From Polynucleobacter meluiroseus (GTDB lineage Bacteria; Pseudomonadota; Gammaproteobacteria; Burkholderiales; Burkholderiaceae): 64,000 nucleotides of DNA. The notes under the pieces were generated by a model. It did no database searches. It was not told where the DNA came from and worked only from the letters and a program-made list of their open reading frames with translations. The position numbers were made by a program, and so were the translations under genes. The DNA is taken from assembly GCF_900205755.1 (NCBI RefSeq), contig NZ_OANS01000002.1:1-64000 (forward strand), written 5' to 3'. Below are positions 23,650 to 32,011 of the stretch, piece after piece (positions within the stretch are counted from its first letter, which is position 1; the number at the start of each line of letters is the position of its first letter).

Positions 23650-24813
23650 ATGAATATCGATCTCAAAGCTCAAGCGCAATCTTTACTCAACACCAGTGTT
23701 GGGCAGGAGCCTGGAATGCAGTCTAACTCCAATGCTGCCAACGCTTCAGCTTTACCTATTTTTAGTCAATTACTTTCTTCTCAAGTAAAAGTATTTCAAG
23801 AGCTAGACGCTAAAAATACAGTGAACACCGCACAGCTACTATCGCCTAATATTGTCCAAGCCAGTAAATTACAGGCGAAAGATAATCCCCATCAAGAGGA
23901 GGTAAGGGCTGCGGTTGCAAGGCAGGCAGATGCCTTTGTGAATATCTCTAAATCAGGCGAAGTTAATTCATTTCAAGCACCAGCAACGCAAAGCACAAAC
24001 ATGAAGCAGGCTCATACAGAGTTTGCTTTTGCCAAACTGGCGGAAATGCAAGCGCAAGCCAAAAATATGCGCGTTATTTCAAAGGGCTCAGGGTTCACTT
24101 CTGATGCTGAGATTCTGCAAGCTCAGGCTAGACGCTTAGGCTCTTCTCAAGCTTTATCCAAGAACGCGACAATGGAGATGCCAGGCAAAGATCCGCTAGC
24201 GCCCAAGAAGAACGCAAATCTTGAAAGCGAAGCGATTACCGCTATCGGAATTTCTGCATCAGAAAATCATGGTCAAGGTGGTCAAGCTAGCAGTGGTGGC
24301 GAATCAGAGTTTGGTAATGCACCAATTCAGGCCAATACGATGCATGGCCAAGTCCATGCCCAGTTTGGTTCCTTACAGTGGAGTGAAGAGATCTCCCAGA
24401 GAATGATTTTGATGGTTGGTGCTAATATGCATTTAGCCGTTTTAAATCTCAATCCTGACAATCTTGGACTTCTAAAAATTGTGATTACCGTTAAAGATCA
24501 ACAAGTCAATGCGACTTTTGTGTCGAACAATGCGGATGTGCGTCAAGCTTTGCAAGATGGTATGGAGCAATTGCGGGGCTCAATGAGCCAAGCTGATCTC
24601 ATTTTGGAGCAGGCGAATGTCTGCACTGGTACTAGCTATGAAGAAAGTCAGGCTAGCGTTCTCGCTTCCCAAAATCAGTCTGGCTCAAGTCTTTCATCTG
24701 AGCATCACAGTGCGCTTAGCCAGCTGCTCAATGAGCAAGCGGCGAAGGGCGGGAAAGTTCAGGATCCAAGTCTGCCGATGCAGTACGATGGCATTGTTAG
24801 TGTATTCGTGTAA
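23650..24813 (+). CDS. fliK: FliK, hook-length control protein
   Basis: 387 residues. Long Gln/Ala/Ser-rich N-terminal ruler region and a C-terminal Flg_hook domain at about 240-340 (WSEEISQRMILMVGANMHLAVLNLNPDNLGLLKIVITVKDQQVNATFVSNNADVRQALQDGMEQLRGSM). It measures hook length and flips FlhB specificity. Last canonical gene of the fliF operon; the BLUF gene starts seven bases after its stop. Confidence 0.92.
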   Translation: MNIDLKAQAQSLLNTSVGQEPGMQSNSNAANASALPIFSQLLSSQVKVFQELDAKNTVNTAQLLSPNIVQASKLQAKDNPHQEEVRAAVARQADAFVNISKSGEVNSFQAPATQSTNMKQAHTEFAFAKLAEMQAQAKNMRVISKGSGFTSDAEILQAQARRLGSSQALSKNATMEMPGKDPLAPKKNANLESEAITAIGISASENHGQGGQASSGGESEFGNAPIQANTMHGQVHAQFGSLQWSEEISQRMILMVGANMHLAVLNLNPDNLGLLKIVITVKDQQVNATFVSNNADVRQALQDGMEQLRGSMSQADLILEQANVCTGTSYEESQASVLASQNQSGSSLSSEHHSALSQLLNEQAAKGGKVQDPSLPMQYDGIVSVFV

Positions 24814-24819
24814 TTCTTT

Positions 24820-25170
24820 ATGGCCACTTATCAACTCATCTATGTCAGCTCTGCAACAGAGACTTTTACTCGAGAAAAGTTTCTGGATATGGCTTTTCTG
24901 ATGAGTAGTGAAAATACCAAGGTCGGTATAACCGGCATGTTGGTATTTAAAGACGGTAATTTCATGGAGGTTCTGGAAGGGGAAGAATCTGCTATCAAAG
25001 CGCTGTTTAGCAAAATAGAGCAAGATTCCCGTCATACCCTAGTAAGCGTGATTCAGGAGGGTGAAATTAGTACCCGTGAGTATCCCAGCTGGGCAATGAC
25101 CTTTTATAACCCTAAAACTGAGGAATACGAGCATGTTGGCTCGCCGATTCAGTGGCAGGATAAGCTGTGA
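24820..25170 (+). CDS. BLUF-domain blue-light photoreceptor-like protein, Gln50 replaced by Glu
   Basis: 116 residues forming one BLUF domain with no effector. Family hallmarks align one-to-one with PixD/Slr1694 numbering: Tyr8 in QLIYVSSA, Asn32 in SSENTKVGITGMLVF, Trp91 and Met93 in YPSWAMTF, and the flavin-pocket SKIEQDSRH. The flavin-contacting Gln50, required for the normal hydrogen-bond switch, is Glu (GNFMEVLEGEE; codon GAG at 24967-24969). BLUF proteins bind FAD and signal through partner proteins. The gene starts seven bases after fliK, so it is very probably expressed with the fliFGHIJK operon, suggesting a link between light or redox and flagellar assembly or function (inference). 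Confidence 0.88.
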   Translation: MATYQLIYVSSATETFTREKFLDMAFLMSSENTKVGITGMLVFKDGNFMEVLEGEESAIKALFSKIEQDSRHTLVSVIQEGEISTREYPSWAMTFYNPKTEEYEHVGSPIQWQDKL

Positions 25171-25206
25171 AACCGGTTCAAAATCCAGAACTAAGGGCGA
25201 AAAATC

Positions 25207-25245
25207 CCTTTATTCTTCGAATTGAATCTCTGCACCCCCTATAAA
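25207..25245 (+). promoter_or_regulatory. Recurring flagellar promoter motif, copy B
   Basis: CCTTTATTCTTCGAATTGAA, then TATAAA at 25240-25245. A 30-base block that follows AAGG matches copy A at 24 positions without gaps. The -10 places the transcript start almost at the ATG of the next gene, suggesting a leaderless message. Confidence 0.5.
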
Positions 25246-25253
25246 ATCGAACG

Positions 25254-25673
25254 ATGACTGATTTAGGCTTACCTACCTCTTTTGGCAATTCTCTGAACCC
25301 CGGCTTTCTGGCTAAAGGGGTTTCTGCTGAATTCCATGGCCCTAAAGGGGGGCAAGCATCCGCTGTAGAGGGTTCTTCATCTAGCTTTGTTGATAGTTTA
25401 GGTAGTGTTTTGGGTAAAACACTATCTGGCGGTCTTGCGCTTGCATCTCTTGGTAGTTCAATTGCTTTGCCTGGTGCTTCCCTGGGCCTTTCTAAGCTGG
25501 GTGATGCCGCTGCAAGCACGCTTTTACATGGCTTACTCAGCAGCAGTAAACCCGGAGCTGACCAGAGTTCATTAGCTGGCATGACTGCCGCCGCAGGTCA
25601 AATGTTGCCACGACACCCTTATCAAGCTCAGCCAGCTGCCTTGCCAGGCGCCAGTTTTATTACTTCGGCATAA
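25254..25673 (+). CDS. Unknown Gly/Ser/Ala-rich protein in flagellar locus
   Basis: 139 residues, no signal peptide. Rich in Gly, Ser, Ala and Leu (SSSFVDSLGSVLGKTLSGGLALASLGSSIALPGASLGLSKLG). The flexible small-residue composition resembles rod/hook-associated or exported regulatory proteins such as N-terminal FliK, but I find no family signature. It has its own class-II-like promoter and lies between the BLUF gene and fliL. Confidence 0.55.
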   Translation: MTDLGLPTSFGNSLNPGFLAKGVSAEFHGPKGGQASAVEGSSSSFVDSLGSVLGKTLSGGLALASLGSSIALPGASLGLSKLGDAAASTLLHGLLSSSKPGADQSSLAGMTAAAGQMLPRHPYQAQPAALPGASFITSA

Positions 25674-25849
25674 GCTTTTTCAGAATAATCCCTCCCTTGG
25701 GATTGGGATTTCCAAAGTAAACCCCTCCGAATCAAACCTAAAAGCACTATCTAAATGCCTTTATAAGGGGTGTTTCTACCTCTTTTCTGAGTATCTAGTG
25801 TCATGATTTCCCCCGATAATGAGGAATCATTTTCACAATGGAGCGGTAA

Positions 25850-26332
25850 ATGGCAGAGAACGAACAGGCAGTGAAGCCTAAATCCAAAAAGATGTTATTC
25901 ATCATCCTAGGCGTTGTGCTCGCATTGGCTATTGGTGGTGGAGCAGCCTACTATTTCTTGGTCATGAAGGCCGACTCTCATGCAGCCGACTCCAAACCAA
26001 AGACTCCAGATCTCCAAATTTTTGTTCCCTTGGAAGCATTTACCGTGAATTTGCGACCAGAGAGCACTGAGCCTCAACAGTATTTGCAAACGACTTTAAA
26101 TCTTCAAGTTCCTTCTGAAGAGATGAGCGCCAATTTAAAGGCTCATATGCCAGAGTTGAGAAGTCGTATTTTATTTATTCTCACCAATAAAAAAGCCTCT
26201 GAAATCACCTCAGTCGAAGGTAAAAATACCTTGATCACTGAAATTACTGAGGAACTTCAAAAACCTTTTAGCGGTAGTCAGTCAGAACAAAAAATTACTG
26301 GCGTCTATTTAACTTCTTTCATTATTCAGTAA
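25850..26332 (+). CDS. fliL: FliL, motor-associated membrane protein
   Basis: 160 residues: single transmembrane helix at about 15-35 (MLFIILGVVLALAIGGGAAYYFLV), acidic/Lys linker, and periplasmic FliL domain (IFVPLEAFTVNLRPES...YLQTTLNLQVPSEEMSANLKAHMPELRSRILFILTNKKASEI). FliL rings surround stators and support torque under load. First gene of the fliLMNOPQR operon. A CCCGATAA about 30 bases upstream might be part of a sigma-28 -10 but lacks a good -35. Confidence 0.92.
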   Translation: MAENEQAVKPKSKKMLFIILGVVLALAIGGGAAYYFLVMKADSHAADSKPKTPDLQIFVPLEAFTVNLRPESTEPQQYLQTTLNLQVPSEEMSANLKAHMPELRSRILFILTNKKASEITSVEGKNTLITEITEELQKPFSGSQSEQKITGVYLTSFIIQ

Positions 26333-26345
26333 GCACGAGCCCATC

Positions 26346-27365
26346 ATGGCAGATGAAAATCTCACCGCAGGTGAACTTGACGAGCTGTTAAAAGACGTTG
26401 AGTTAACTGAAGAGCAAAAAAATGTCCAAGTGCAGGAGCAAAGCCTGCAGGGCGTACAAGTTAAGGCATTTAATTTAGGCACCCAAGAGCGCCTGGTTCG
26501 TGGCCGTATGCCCACGATCGAAACAGTACATGAGCGTTTTATCCGTTTGCTACGAATTACGGCCTCCAATTTATTTGGCCAGCTTATTGAGGTAAAAACA
26601 AGCGCAACTACAACCTGTAAGTATGGCGAGTTGCTGGCTAAGCATAGCCAACCTAGTAATATTAATTTGATCAAACTGAAACCACTGCGCGGTACAGGTT
26701 TATTGATTATGGATCCCAATTTGGTGTTGTACACCGTTGATAACCTTTTTGGTGGTGGCGCACGTTTTCCAGTCTCCATCGAAGGTCGTGAATTTACGGC
26801 TACTGAGATGCGGATTGTAGGTACGTTATTACAAACCTTCTTTGGTTCCTATAAAGAAGCATGGGCCCCAGCGTACCCTATAGAATGTGAACACGTTAGC
26901 TCAGAAATGAATTTGTCATTCGTCAACATTGCGATGGCTAGCGAGTTAATGTCAACCACCACTTTCACACTCGTCATTGGCGAAGCGAATTACGAGATTG
27001 AGCTGTGTGTCCCTTACATGATGCTCGAACCCATCATGGATATTCTGACATCTCAGACTCAGGGCATGGTGTCTGAGCATGATCATATCTGGGAACTGAG
27101 CTTGCTAGAGCAGGTACAAGCAGTTGAGGTGGAGGTAGTTGCTAATTTGGGCAATAAAACCATGTTGATGGAAGAAATCATTGCCTTAAAGAATGGCGAC
27201 GTTATCCCCTTATCTTATTTAGCAGAAATTCCTGTGACAGTAGATAACGTACCTGTATTGTCCTGTCGCTATGGGATATACAACAACCAATACTCTTTGC
27301 GAGTTGAAAAACTCTTAAAACCCGACGCATCTGAATATATTAAAGGAGCCAATGATGGCAAATGA
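26346..27365 (+). CDS. fliM: FliM, C-ring switch protein
   Basis: 339 residues. The N-terminal CheY-binding segment, usually LSQxEIDALL, is here LTAGELDELLKDV, so phospho-CheY binding is plausible. Middle CheC-like domain includes RGTGLLIMDPNLVLYTVDNLFGG; C-terminal SpoA domain ends near YGIYNNQYSLRVEKLL. It forms most of the C ring with FliG and FliN. Confidence 0.94.
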   Translation: MADENLTAGELDELLKDVELTEEQKNVQVQEQSLQGVQVKAFNLGTQERLVRGRMPTIETVHERFIRLLRITASNLFGQLIEVKTSATTTCKYGELLAKHSQPSNINLIKLKPLRGTGLLIMDPNLVLYTVDNLFGGGARFPVSIEGREFTATEMRIVGTLLQTFFGSYKEAWAPAYPIECEHVSSEMNLSFVNIAMASELMSTTTFTLVIGEANYEIELCVPYMMLEPIMDILTSQTQGMVSEHDHIWELSLLEQVQAVEVEVVANLGNKTMLMEEIIALKNGDVIPLSYLAEIPVTVDNVPVLSCRYGIYNNQYSLRVEKLLKPDASEYIKGANDGK

Positions 27366-27702
27366 AATTGAATCCGGCAATCAAGAGGGCGCCGAAGTAT
27401 TTAATGAGCTGGAAGGGAATGATAAGTCCCAGCCACAGGAAAAGGATTTGGAATTTATTAAAGATATTCCGGTCCAGTTGTCTGTGGAAATCGGCCGCAC
27501 AAAAATTCCAATTAAGACACTTCTGCAGTTAACCCAGGGTTCTATCGTTGAGTTAGATGCCGCATCAGGTGATTTGATGGATATTCTGGTTAATGGCACG
27601 ATGATTGCTAAAGGCGAGGTGGTGGTGATTAATGAAAAGTTCGGTATTCGCCTGACTGAAATCATTACGCCAATTGAGCGCATTCGTAAATTAAATAAAT
27701 AA
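27355..27702 (+). CDS. fliN: FliN, C-ring switch protein
   Basis: 115 residues from ATG 27355 (an ATG at 27352 is adjacent; GGAG spacing favours 27355). C-terminal SpoA domain: IPVQLSVEIGRTKIPIKTLLQLTQGSIVELDAASGDLMDILVNGTMIAKGEVVVINEKFGIRLTEI. Overlaps the end of fliM. Confidence 0.94.
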   Translation: MANEIESGNQEGAEVFNELEGNDKSQPQEKDLEFIKDIPVQLSVEIGRTKIPIKTLLQLTQGSIVELDAASGDLMDILVNGTMIAKGEVVVINEKFGIRLTEIITPIERIRKLNK

Positions 27703-27752
27703 ATCAATAAACAATTAATTTAAATAAGCTCAATAAGCCAAAAAAGCACAAG

Positions 27753-28370
27753 ATGACCATCCTGAAAATACGTTACTGGACAATTCTCTCAAGCCTCTTC
27801 TTTGCTGAAGTAGCAATGGCTCAGGTCACCCGCGTTCCAGAGTCGGATGGTGGTCCTTTTAGAGTAATCCTGGGTTTGCTATTGGTACTAGCCTTGATTG
27901 CGGGTTTGGCTTGGGCAATGAAAAAACTTAATCATGCCAAGATCGGTAATCAATCCGTCGCCAAAATTGTTGGCGGTGTGAGTGTGGGGCCACGTGAGCG
28001 TGTGGTAGTTGTTGAAATTGGTGGCAATTGGGTGGTTGTCGGTGTGGCCTCAGGTCAAGTCAATAGCTTGGCTAATTTCAAGGTATCGGATCTTGATTTT
28101 AGTGATGGTTACGAAGAGACGCCATTCTATGAAGATGAGCCTATGCCAAACCCTCAGCAGAGCAGTCGTGCGCAACGCCAACCAGAACCCCGTTTTCAAT
28201 TCAGATCAGAGTTTGATGAAGAGCAATCACCTCCTTCGTCTCAATTACAAGAAGAGCCGCGCAATATGCAAAGCAGCTTTAAACCACAAACCAATGCTAC
28301 TAAATTTCATAAAGAGAATGTGAAACGGTTTTTACGAAAAATCTTAAAAGTGGGTGATGGCAATGAGTGA
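27753..28370 (+). CDS. fliO: FliO, export gate assembly protein
   Basis: 205 residues: signal-like N-terminus ([13 protein letters not shown]), transmembrane helix ([22 protein letters not shown]), then the FliO core ([36 protein letters not shown]) and a long Gln/Pro/Glu-rich cytoplasmic tail ending in a basic segment. FliO helps assemble the FliP ring. Overlaps fliP. Confidence 0.88.
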   Translation: MTILKIRYWTILSSLFFAEVAMAQVTRVPESDGGPFRVILGLLLVLALIAGLAWAMKKLNHAKIGNQSVAKIVGGVSVGPRERVVVVEIGGNWVVVGVASGQVNSLANFKVSDLDFSDGYEETPFYEDEPMPNPQQSSRAQRQPEPRFQFRSEFDEEQSPPSSQLQEEPRNMQSSFKPQTNATKFHKENVKRFLRKILKVGDGNE

Positions 28371-29160
28371 TTTAACAGAATTCAAACCCATCTCTCTTAA
28401 TGCAAAGACAATTTTTTGGGCGCTATGCCTAGGTTTTGCCTTGGCTTGTATTTTTTACACAATTCCAAGTTATGCAGCGAATAATTCATCTCTAAATGTT
28501 TTATCTAGCTCCGCTGGGCCTGGTGGTAGCCAAAACTACAGCTTGAGTCTGCAGACTCTGATTCTGCTCACTTCCTTATCTTTTTTACCAACCGTTTTAT
28601 TAATGATGACCAGTTTTACGCGCATCATTATTGTGCTTTCTCTTTTGCGTCAGGCTATTGGTGCACAGGCAACCCCACCTAACCAAATCTTATTGGGCTT
28701 AGCTTTATTTTTAACCTTTTTTGTGATGGGGCCAGTATTCGATCGAGTCTATAACGAGGCGTATCAACCGCTCAACGACAACAAGATCACCATGCAGCAG
28801 GCTCTAGAAAAAGGTTCCGTACCGATTCGAGACTTCATGCTTAAGCAAACCCGCGAAACTGATTTGGCTTTGTTCTTAAATATGTCTGGCAAGAAAGTCG
28901 CTTCACCGGAGGACATTCCGATGAGTGTTTTGGTGCCTAGCTTTATGACCAGCGAGCTAAAAACAGGCTTTCAGATTGGCTTTAGTATTTTTATACCCTT
29001 TTTGATTATTGATATGGTGGTTGCCAGTGTGTTGATGGCCATGGGCATGATGATGGTCTCACCAGCAATTATTTCATTACCGTTCAAGCTCATGCTGTTT
29101 GTATTGGTAGATGGTTGGCAGCTCTTGCTGGGCTCCTTAGCAGCCAGTTTTGCGCAGTAA
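28357..29160 (+). CDS. fliP: FliP, export gate protein
   Basis: About 268 residues with a cleavable N-terminal hydrophobic segment ([21 protein letters not shown]) and four further membrane helices. Signature: [46 protein letters not shown]. Five FliP subunits form the core of the gate with FliQ and FliR. Start 28357 (or 28363) overlaps fliO. Confidence 0.94.
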   Translation: MAMSDLTEFKPISLNAKTIFWALCLGFALACIFYTIPSYAANNSSLNVLSSSAGPGGSQNYSLSLQTLILLTSLSFLPTVLLMMTSFTRIIIVLSLLRQAIGAQATPPNQILLGLALFLTFFVMGPVFDRVYNEAYQPLNDNKITMQQALEKGSVPIRDFMLKQTRETDLALFLNMSGKKVASPEDIPMSVLVPSFMTSELKTGFQIGFSIFIPFLIIDMVVASVLMAMGMMMVSPAIISLPFKLMLFVLVDGWQLLLGSLAASFAQ

Positions 29161-29199
29161 ACAATAGAAATATAGAAAAATAAGACTAGGATAAAAGTC

Positions 29200-29469
29200 A
29201 TGACACCAGAATCAGTAATGAATATCGGACGCCTTGCAATGGAGACAACCCTCATGGTTGGTGCACCGTTGCTCTTAGTATCGCTAGTGGTGGGTTTGAT
29301 CATTTCGGTATTTCAGGCAGCAACACAAATCAACGAAGCAACTTTGTCTTTTATTCCAAAACTGCTGGGTATATTGTTAACACTGCTGATAGCTGGGCCT
29401 TGGATGATCTCCGTACTAGTGACCTATATGCGCAGTATGTTCAGTAATTTCTCGCTCTTGATGGGCTAA
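29200..29469 (+). CDS. fliQ: FliQ, export gate protein
   Basis: 89 residues, two membrane helices joined by ISVFQAATQINEATLSFIPKLLGI, the FliQ signature. Four copies wrap the FliPR core. Between fliP and fliR. Confidence 0.94.
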   Translation: MTPESVMNIGRLAMETTLMVGAPLLLVSLVVGLIISVFQAATQINEATLSFIPKLLGILLTLLIAGPWMISVLVTYMRSMFSNFSLLMG

Positions 29470-29487
29470 AACAGTTCACACTCACCC

Positions 29488-30264
29488 ATGCTAACGCTCA
29501 ATAGCGAACTCATCCAAGCTTGGGTTGTTACTATCTTAATACCGCTTACGCGTATTTTAGGTTTTGTAGCCGTCGCCCCCTTTTTTGGTAATCAAGCGAT
29601 CTCACTGCAGATTAAAGTAGCGATGGGTATTTTGCTTGCGATGGTGATTGCACCAGCAGCACCAGCAATGCCGAATATTGATTTACTCTCCTTGAGCGGT
29701 GCGTTGATTGTTGCCGAGCAATTGATTGTGGGTCTGGCAATTGGTTTTATGGCGCAGCTTATCTTTAGTGCGATTGAGTTTGCGGGTCAGGTGAGTGGTA
29801 TGACCATGGGCTTTGGATTTGCTACCAATTACGACCCTCAGTCAGGCGGTACAACGGTAGTGATCAGCCAACTGATGGGTATCTTGGCGCTCTTAGTATT
29901 CCTAAGTATGAATGGTCACTTGATCATGATTTCTGCATTACTACAGAGCTTCTATGACTTTCCTGTCACTACGCAAGCCCATATGATAGATGGCATGATG
30001 ATTGCTCTGTGGGGCGCTAAACTGTTTAGCATCGCTTTGCAACTCTCACTACCCATTGTGGCGACTTTACTCATTACCAACCTTGCCTTAGGTATTTTGA
30101 CTAGATCCTCACCCCAGCTTAATATTTTTGGTATTGGCTTTCCGCTCACTCTGCTAGTAGGATTTTTGGTGATTATGTTGATGCTGCCTACCTTAGCCGC
30201 TCCTTATCAAATCGTGATTGAGCAGGGGATTGAGGCTAGTAAAAATATGTTGAAGTTGAGGTAA
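29488..30264 (+). CDS. fliR: FliR, export gate protein
   Basis: 258 residues, several membrane helices; recognisable FliR stretches TRILGFVAVAPFFGNQAISLQIKVAMGILLAM, FAGQVSGMTMGFGFATNYDPQSGG and NIFGIGFPLTLLVGFLVIMLMLP. It caps the FliP ring. Last gene of the fliL operon; the toxin-antitoxin island begins just downstream. Confidence 0.94.
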   Translation: MLTLNSELIQAWVVTILIPLTRILGFVAVAPFFGNQAISLQIKVAMGILLAMVIAPAAPAMPNIDLLSLSGALIVAEQLIVGLAIGFMAQLIFSAIEFAGQVSGMTMGFGFATNYDPQSGGTTVVISQLMGILALLVFLSMNGHLIMISALLQSFYDFPVTTQAHMIDGMMIALWGAKLFSIALQLSLPIVATLLITNLALGILTRSSPQLNIFGIGFPLTLLVGFLVIMLMLPTLAAPYQIVIEQGIEASKNMLKLR

Positions 30265-30361
30265 GAATTGGCTTAGTTATTTTTAGGCAAATTAAAGGTG
30301 GTTGCAATATTACAAATCCCGGACGCTTATAGGGATTAAGGTTTAAAAGATATTTTACTTT

Positions 30362-30377
30362 ATACCTATATAGGTAT
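30362..30377. promoter_or_regulatory. 16-base perfect palindrome, likely antitoxin operator
   Basis: ATACCTAT-ATAGGTAT, ending three bases before the ATG of the truncated toxin gene and inside an AT-rich promoter-like region. Position and symmetry fit autoregulation by the XRE antitoxin at 30522. Confidence 0.55.
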
Positions 30378-30380
30378 TAT

Positions 30381-30518
30381 ATGGACATGTCGAATTACTT
30401 AAGATCGTTGTATTGTTTTCAAAAGAAATCGACTAGCGGTATTGCTACTCTAAAACCGGATATGGATTTAATTCATGAGCGTCTAAAAGTTGCTCAAGAA
30501 CATGCTAAAAGGAAATAG
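30381..30518 (+). pseudogene. Truncated HigB/Gp49-type toxin (C-terminal end only)
   Basis: A 45-codon frame ending YCFQKKSTSGIATLKPDMDLIHERLKVAQEHAKRK. It matches the C-terminal third of phage-derived Gp49/HigB-like RelE-fold toxins (the hFQKKSxxGIATPKxxxxLIxERLKxA pattern). Upstream codons in this frame hit a stop within four codons, so about 65-70 N-terminal residues are missing, probably deleted between the start region and this segment. The palindrome and the antitoxin gene are retained on either side, so only the toxin has been disarmed. Confidence 0.7.
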
Positions 30519-30521
30519 AGT

Positions 30522-30842
30522 ATGACCAAAGTTGAAAACAGCAGCGGCAATGTCTATGCTGACCTGGGTGATAGCCAGGTAGAAGAAATGTTGGTTAAAG
30601 CTCGCCTAGCTTATAAGATTGGGGAAATTATCAAGCAGCGCCGTCTGACTCAAGTTGAGGCTGCTGAGCTTTTGGGGCTGACCCAACCGAAACTCTCCGG
30701 CTTACTTCGCGGTCAATTTAGAGGTATTAGCGAAACCAAAATGCTCGAATGTCTTAATCGTTTAGGTAGAGATGTGCAAATTGTGATCCGCAGAGGATCA
30801 CGTTCGCAAGTTGATGGCCACACTAGCGTGGTATTTGCCTGA
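30522..30842 (+). CDS. XRE-family antitoxin (HigA-like, Gp49 partner)
   Basis: 106 residues. N-terminal ADLGDSQVEEMLVKARLAYKIGEIIKQRRLTQVEAAELLGLTQPKLSGLLRGQF is a Cro/CI helix-turn-helix typical of antitoxins paired with Gp49/HigB toxins; C-terminus SETKMLECLNRLGRDVQIVIR. AAGGA precedes the ATG, inside the end of the toxin remnant. Intact, though its toxin is truncated. It probably still represses its own promoter at 30362. Confidence 0.82.
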   Translation: MTKVENSSGNVYADLGDSQVEEMLVKARLAYKIGEIIKQRRLTQVEAAELLGLTQPKLSGLLRGQFRGISETKMLECLNRLGRDVQIVIRRGSRSQVDGHTSVVFA

Positions 30843-30900
30843 GCTCATCTTGGGCCTTAGTAGTTCAGGTTAGCGATCTAAAAGAAAAAAGAAAATAACA

Positions 30901-31113
30901 ATGCCATTAACGAAGTTATTTCAAGATACAGTAACAGCTCGGGTTGAGCGTGATCCTGCTTTTAGAGAGGCTCTATTCCAAGAGACAATGTCTGCCTTTA
31001 TTGAAGGTGATACCGTTCTTGGAAAAAGCTTACTTGGAGATCTAGTGAATTCGATTAATAAGTTAAATGGTCGTTTTAGGTGCCATCTCAGTACGCCCCA
31101 TGCTCAAAAGTAG
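30901..31113 (+). CDS. Truncated addiction-module antidote-like protein
   Basis: 70 residues. The first ~50 (TARVERDPAFREALFQETMSAFIEGDTVLGKSLLGDLVNSI) match the N-terminal part of the HigA/AddA-type antidote family, which normally continues with a helix-turn-helix (FEELA...SLMRMLGPxGNP). Here the sequence ends in an unrelated short tail (NGRFRCHLSTPHAQK). It has lost its DNA-binding half and no toxin is next to it, so it is probably decaying. Confidence 0.55.
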   Translation: MPLTKLFQDTVTARVERDPAFREALFQETMSAFIEGDTVLGKSLLGDLVNSINKLNGRFRCHLSTPHAQK

Positions 31114-31159
31114 TGCTAACTAGATCAAATAATGTTATATTTAATGTGCTAATTATATC
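31113..31159. promoter_or_regulatory. Direct repeat upstream of abiEi-like gene
   Basis: GTGCTAACTAGATC at 31113-31126 and GTGCTAATTATATC at 31146-31159, identical at 12 of 14 bases and 33 bases apart, about three helical turns. It is placed immediately before the AbiEi-like start, as expected for an autoregulatory operator. Confidence 0.4.
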
Positions 31160-31162
31160 TTT

Positions 31163-32011
31163 ATGGTATATAAAATGAACATAAATTATAATAAATCATC
31201 TAAAACCCTAGGTTCTCGTATGGCAGGATTAATTACGCACCTATATGAAAAAGGACTCATGACGTTTAGGGTAGCTGACGCCGTTAAATATACGGGACTA
31301 TCGCCAGTTGCGGTAAGTAACTTATTGCACAAAGCGCAGCAACGCGGGCTCGTTACGCGACTAAAGCCCGGTCTATTCAACTTGGTGCCTTTTGAGTTGG
31401 GGGATGTGTCGGAGCATATCGATAGTCCTTATATTATCGCGAGAGAGATTGTAGGGATGGCGCCTTATTTTTTATCGTATGGAACTGCATTCGAGTTGCA
31501 TCGGATGGTCACACAGCCAATATTCACTACATATGTTTCATCAACTAAGCGTTTACGTCCTCAGACTGTTGGAGGATATGACTTCAAGTTTGTAAATATA
31601 AGGGATGAACAGGTCTTTGGGATAGAGAAATACTGGGTAGATAAAGAGCGCTTTGTATTCATCAGTGATTTAGAAAGAACGCTGATTGATGGCTTAAAGC
31701 ACCCAGAGTATGTTGGAGGAATTACTGAGGTGGCTAGGGGTTTATGGATGCAAAAAGAGGCGATTAATGTTAGAACTCTCATTGCATATGCTCAAGAGCT
31801 CGGCGTAGGTGCGGTAATCCGGCGCCTCGGATATCTATTGGAGGGATATGGGTTGGCAGATGAAAATATGTTGCAAGAATTACAAAAGCACTTAAGTGCA
31901 ACCTATCAGCTCCTAGATCCACAATTGCCTCCTGAAGGACCCTTTCTTTCTAGGTGGAAATTACAACTTAATGTGAGTCAAGAAGAGCTTGAAACTGTGA
32001 GGTTTGGATAA
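31163..32011 (+). CDS. AbiEi-like antitoxin / transcriptional regulator
   Basis: 282 residues. N-terminal winged helix-turn-helix (LYEKGLMTFRVADAVKYTGLSPVAVSNLLHKAQQRGLVTRLKPGLFNLVPF), then an AbiEi C-terminal domain with YFLSYGTAFELHRMVTQPIF, VSSTKRLRPQTVGGYDFKFV and FVFISDLERTLIDGLKHPEYVGG. In type IV toxin-antitoxin systems AbiEi represses the operon and counteracts the nucleotidyltransferase AbiEii. The partner gene follows with a one-base overlap but is frameshifted. Confidence 0.85.
   Translation: MVYKMNINYNKSSKTLGSRMAGLITHLYEKGLMTFRVADAVKYTGLSPVAVSNLLHKAQQRGLVTRLKPGLFNLVPFELGDVSEHIDSPYIIAREIVGMAPYFLSYGTAFELHRMVTQPIFTTYVSSTKRLRPQTVGGYDFKFVNIRDEQVFGIEKYWVDKERFVFISDLERTLIDGLKHPEYVGGITEVARGLWMQKEAINVRTLIAYAQELGVGAVIRRLGYLLEGYGLADENMLQELQKHLSATYQLLDPQLPPEGPFLSRWKLQLNVSQEELETVRFG

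Noticed and set aside
25794..25819. Possible sigma-28 promoter for fliL (TCTAGTGT-N10-CCCGATAA)
   Set aside because: The -10 is good but the -35 matches poorly and the spacing is one base short; not strong enough to list as a feature.
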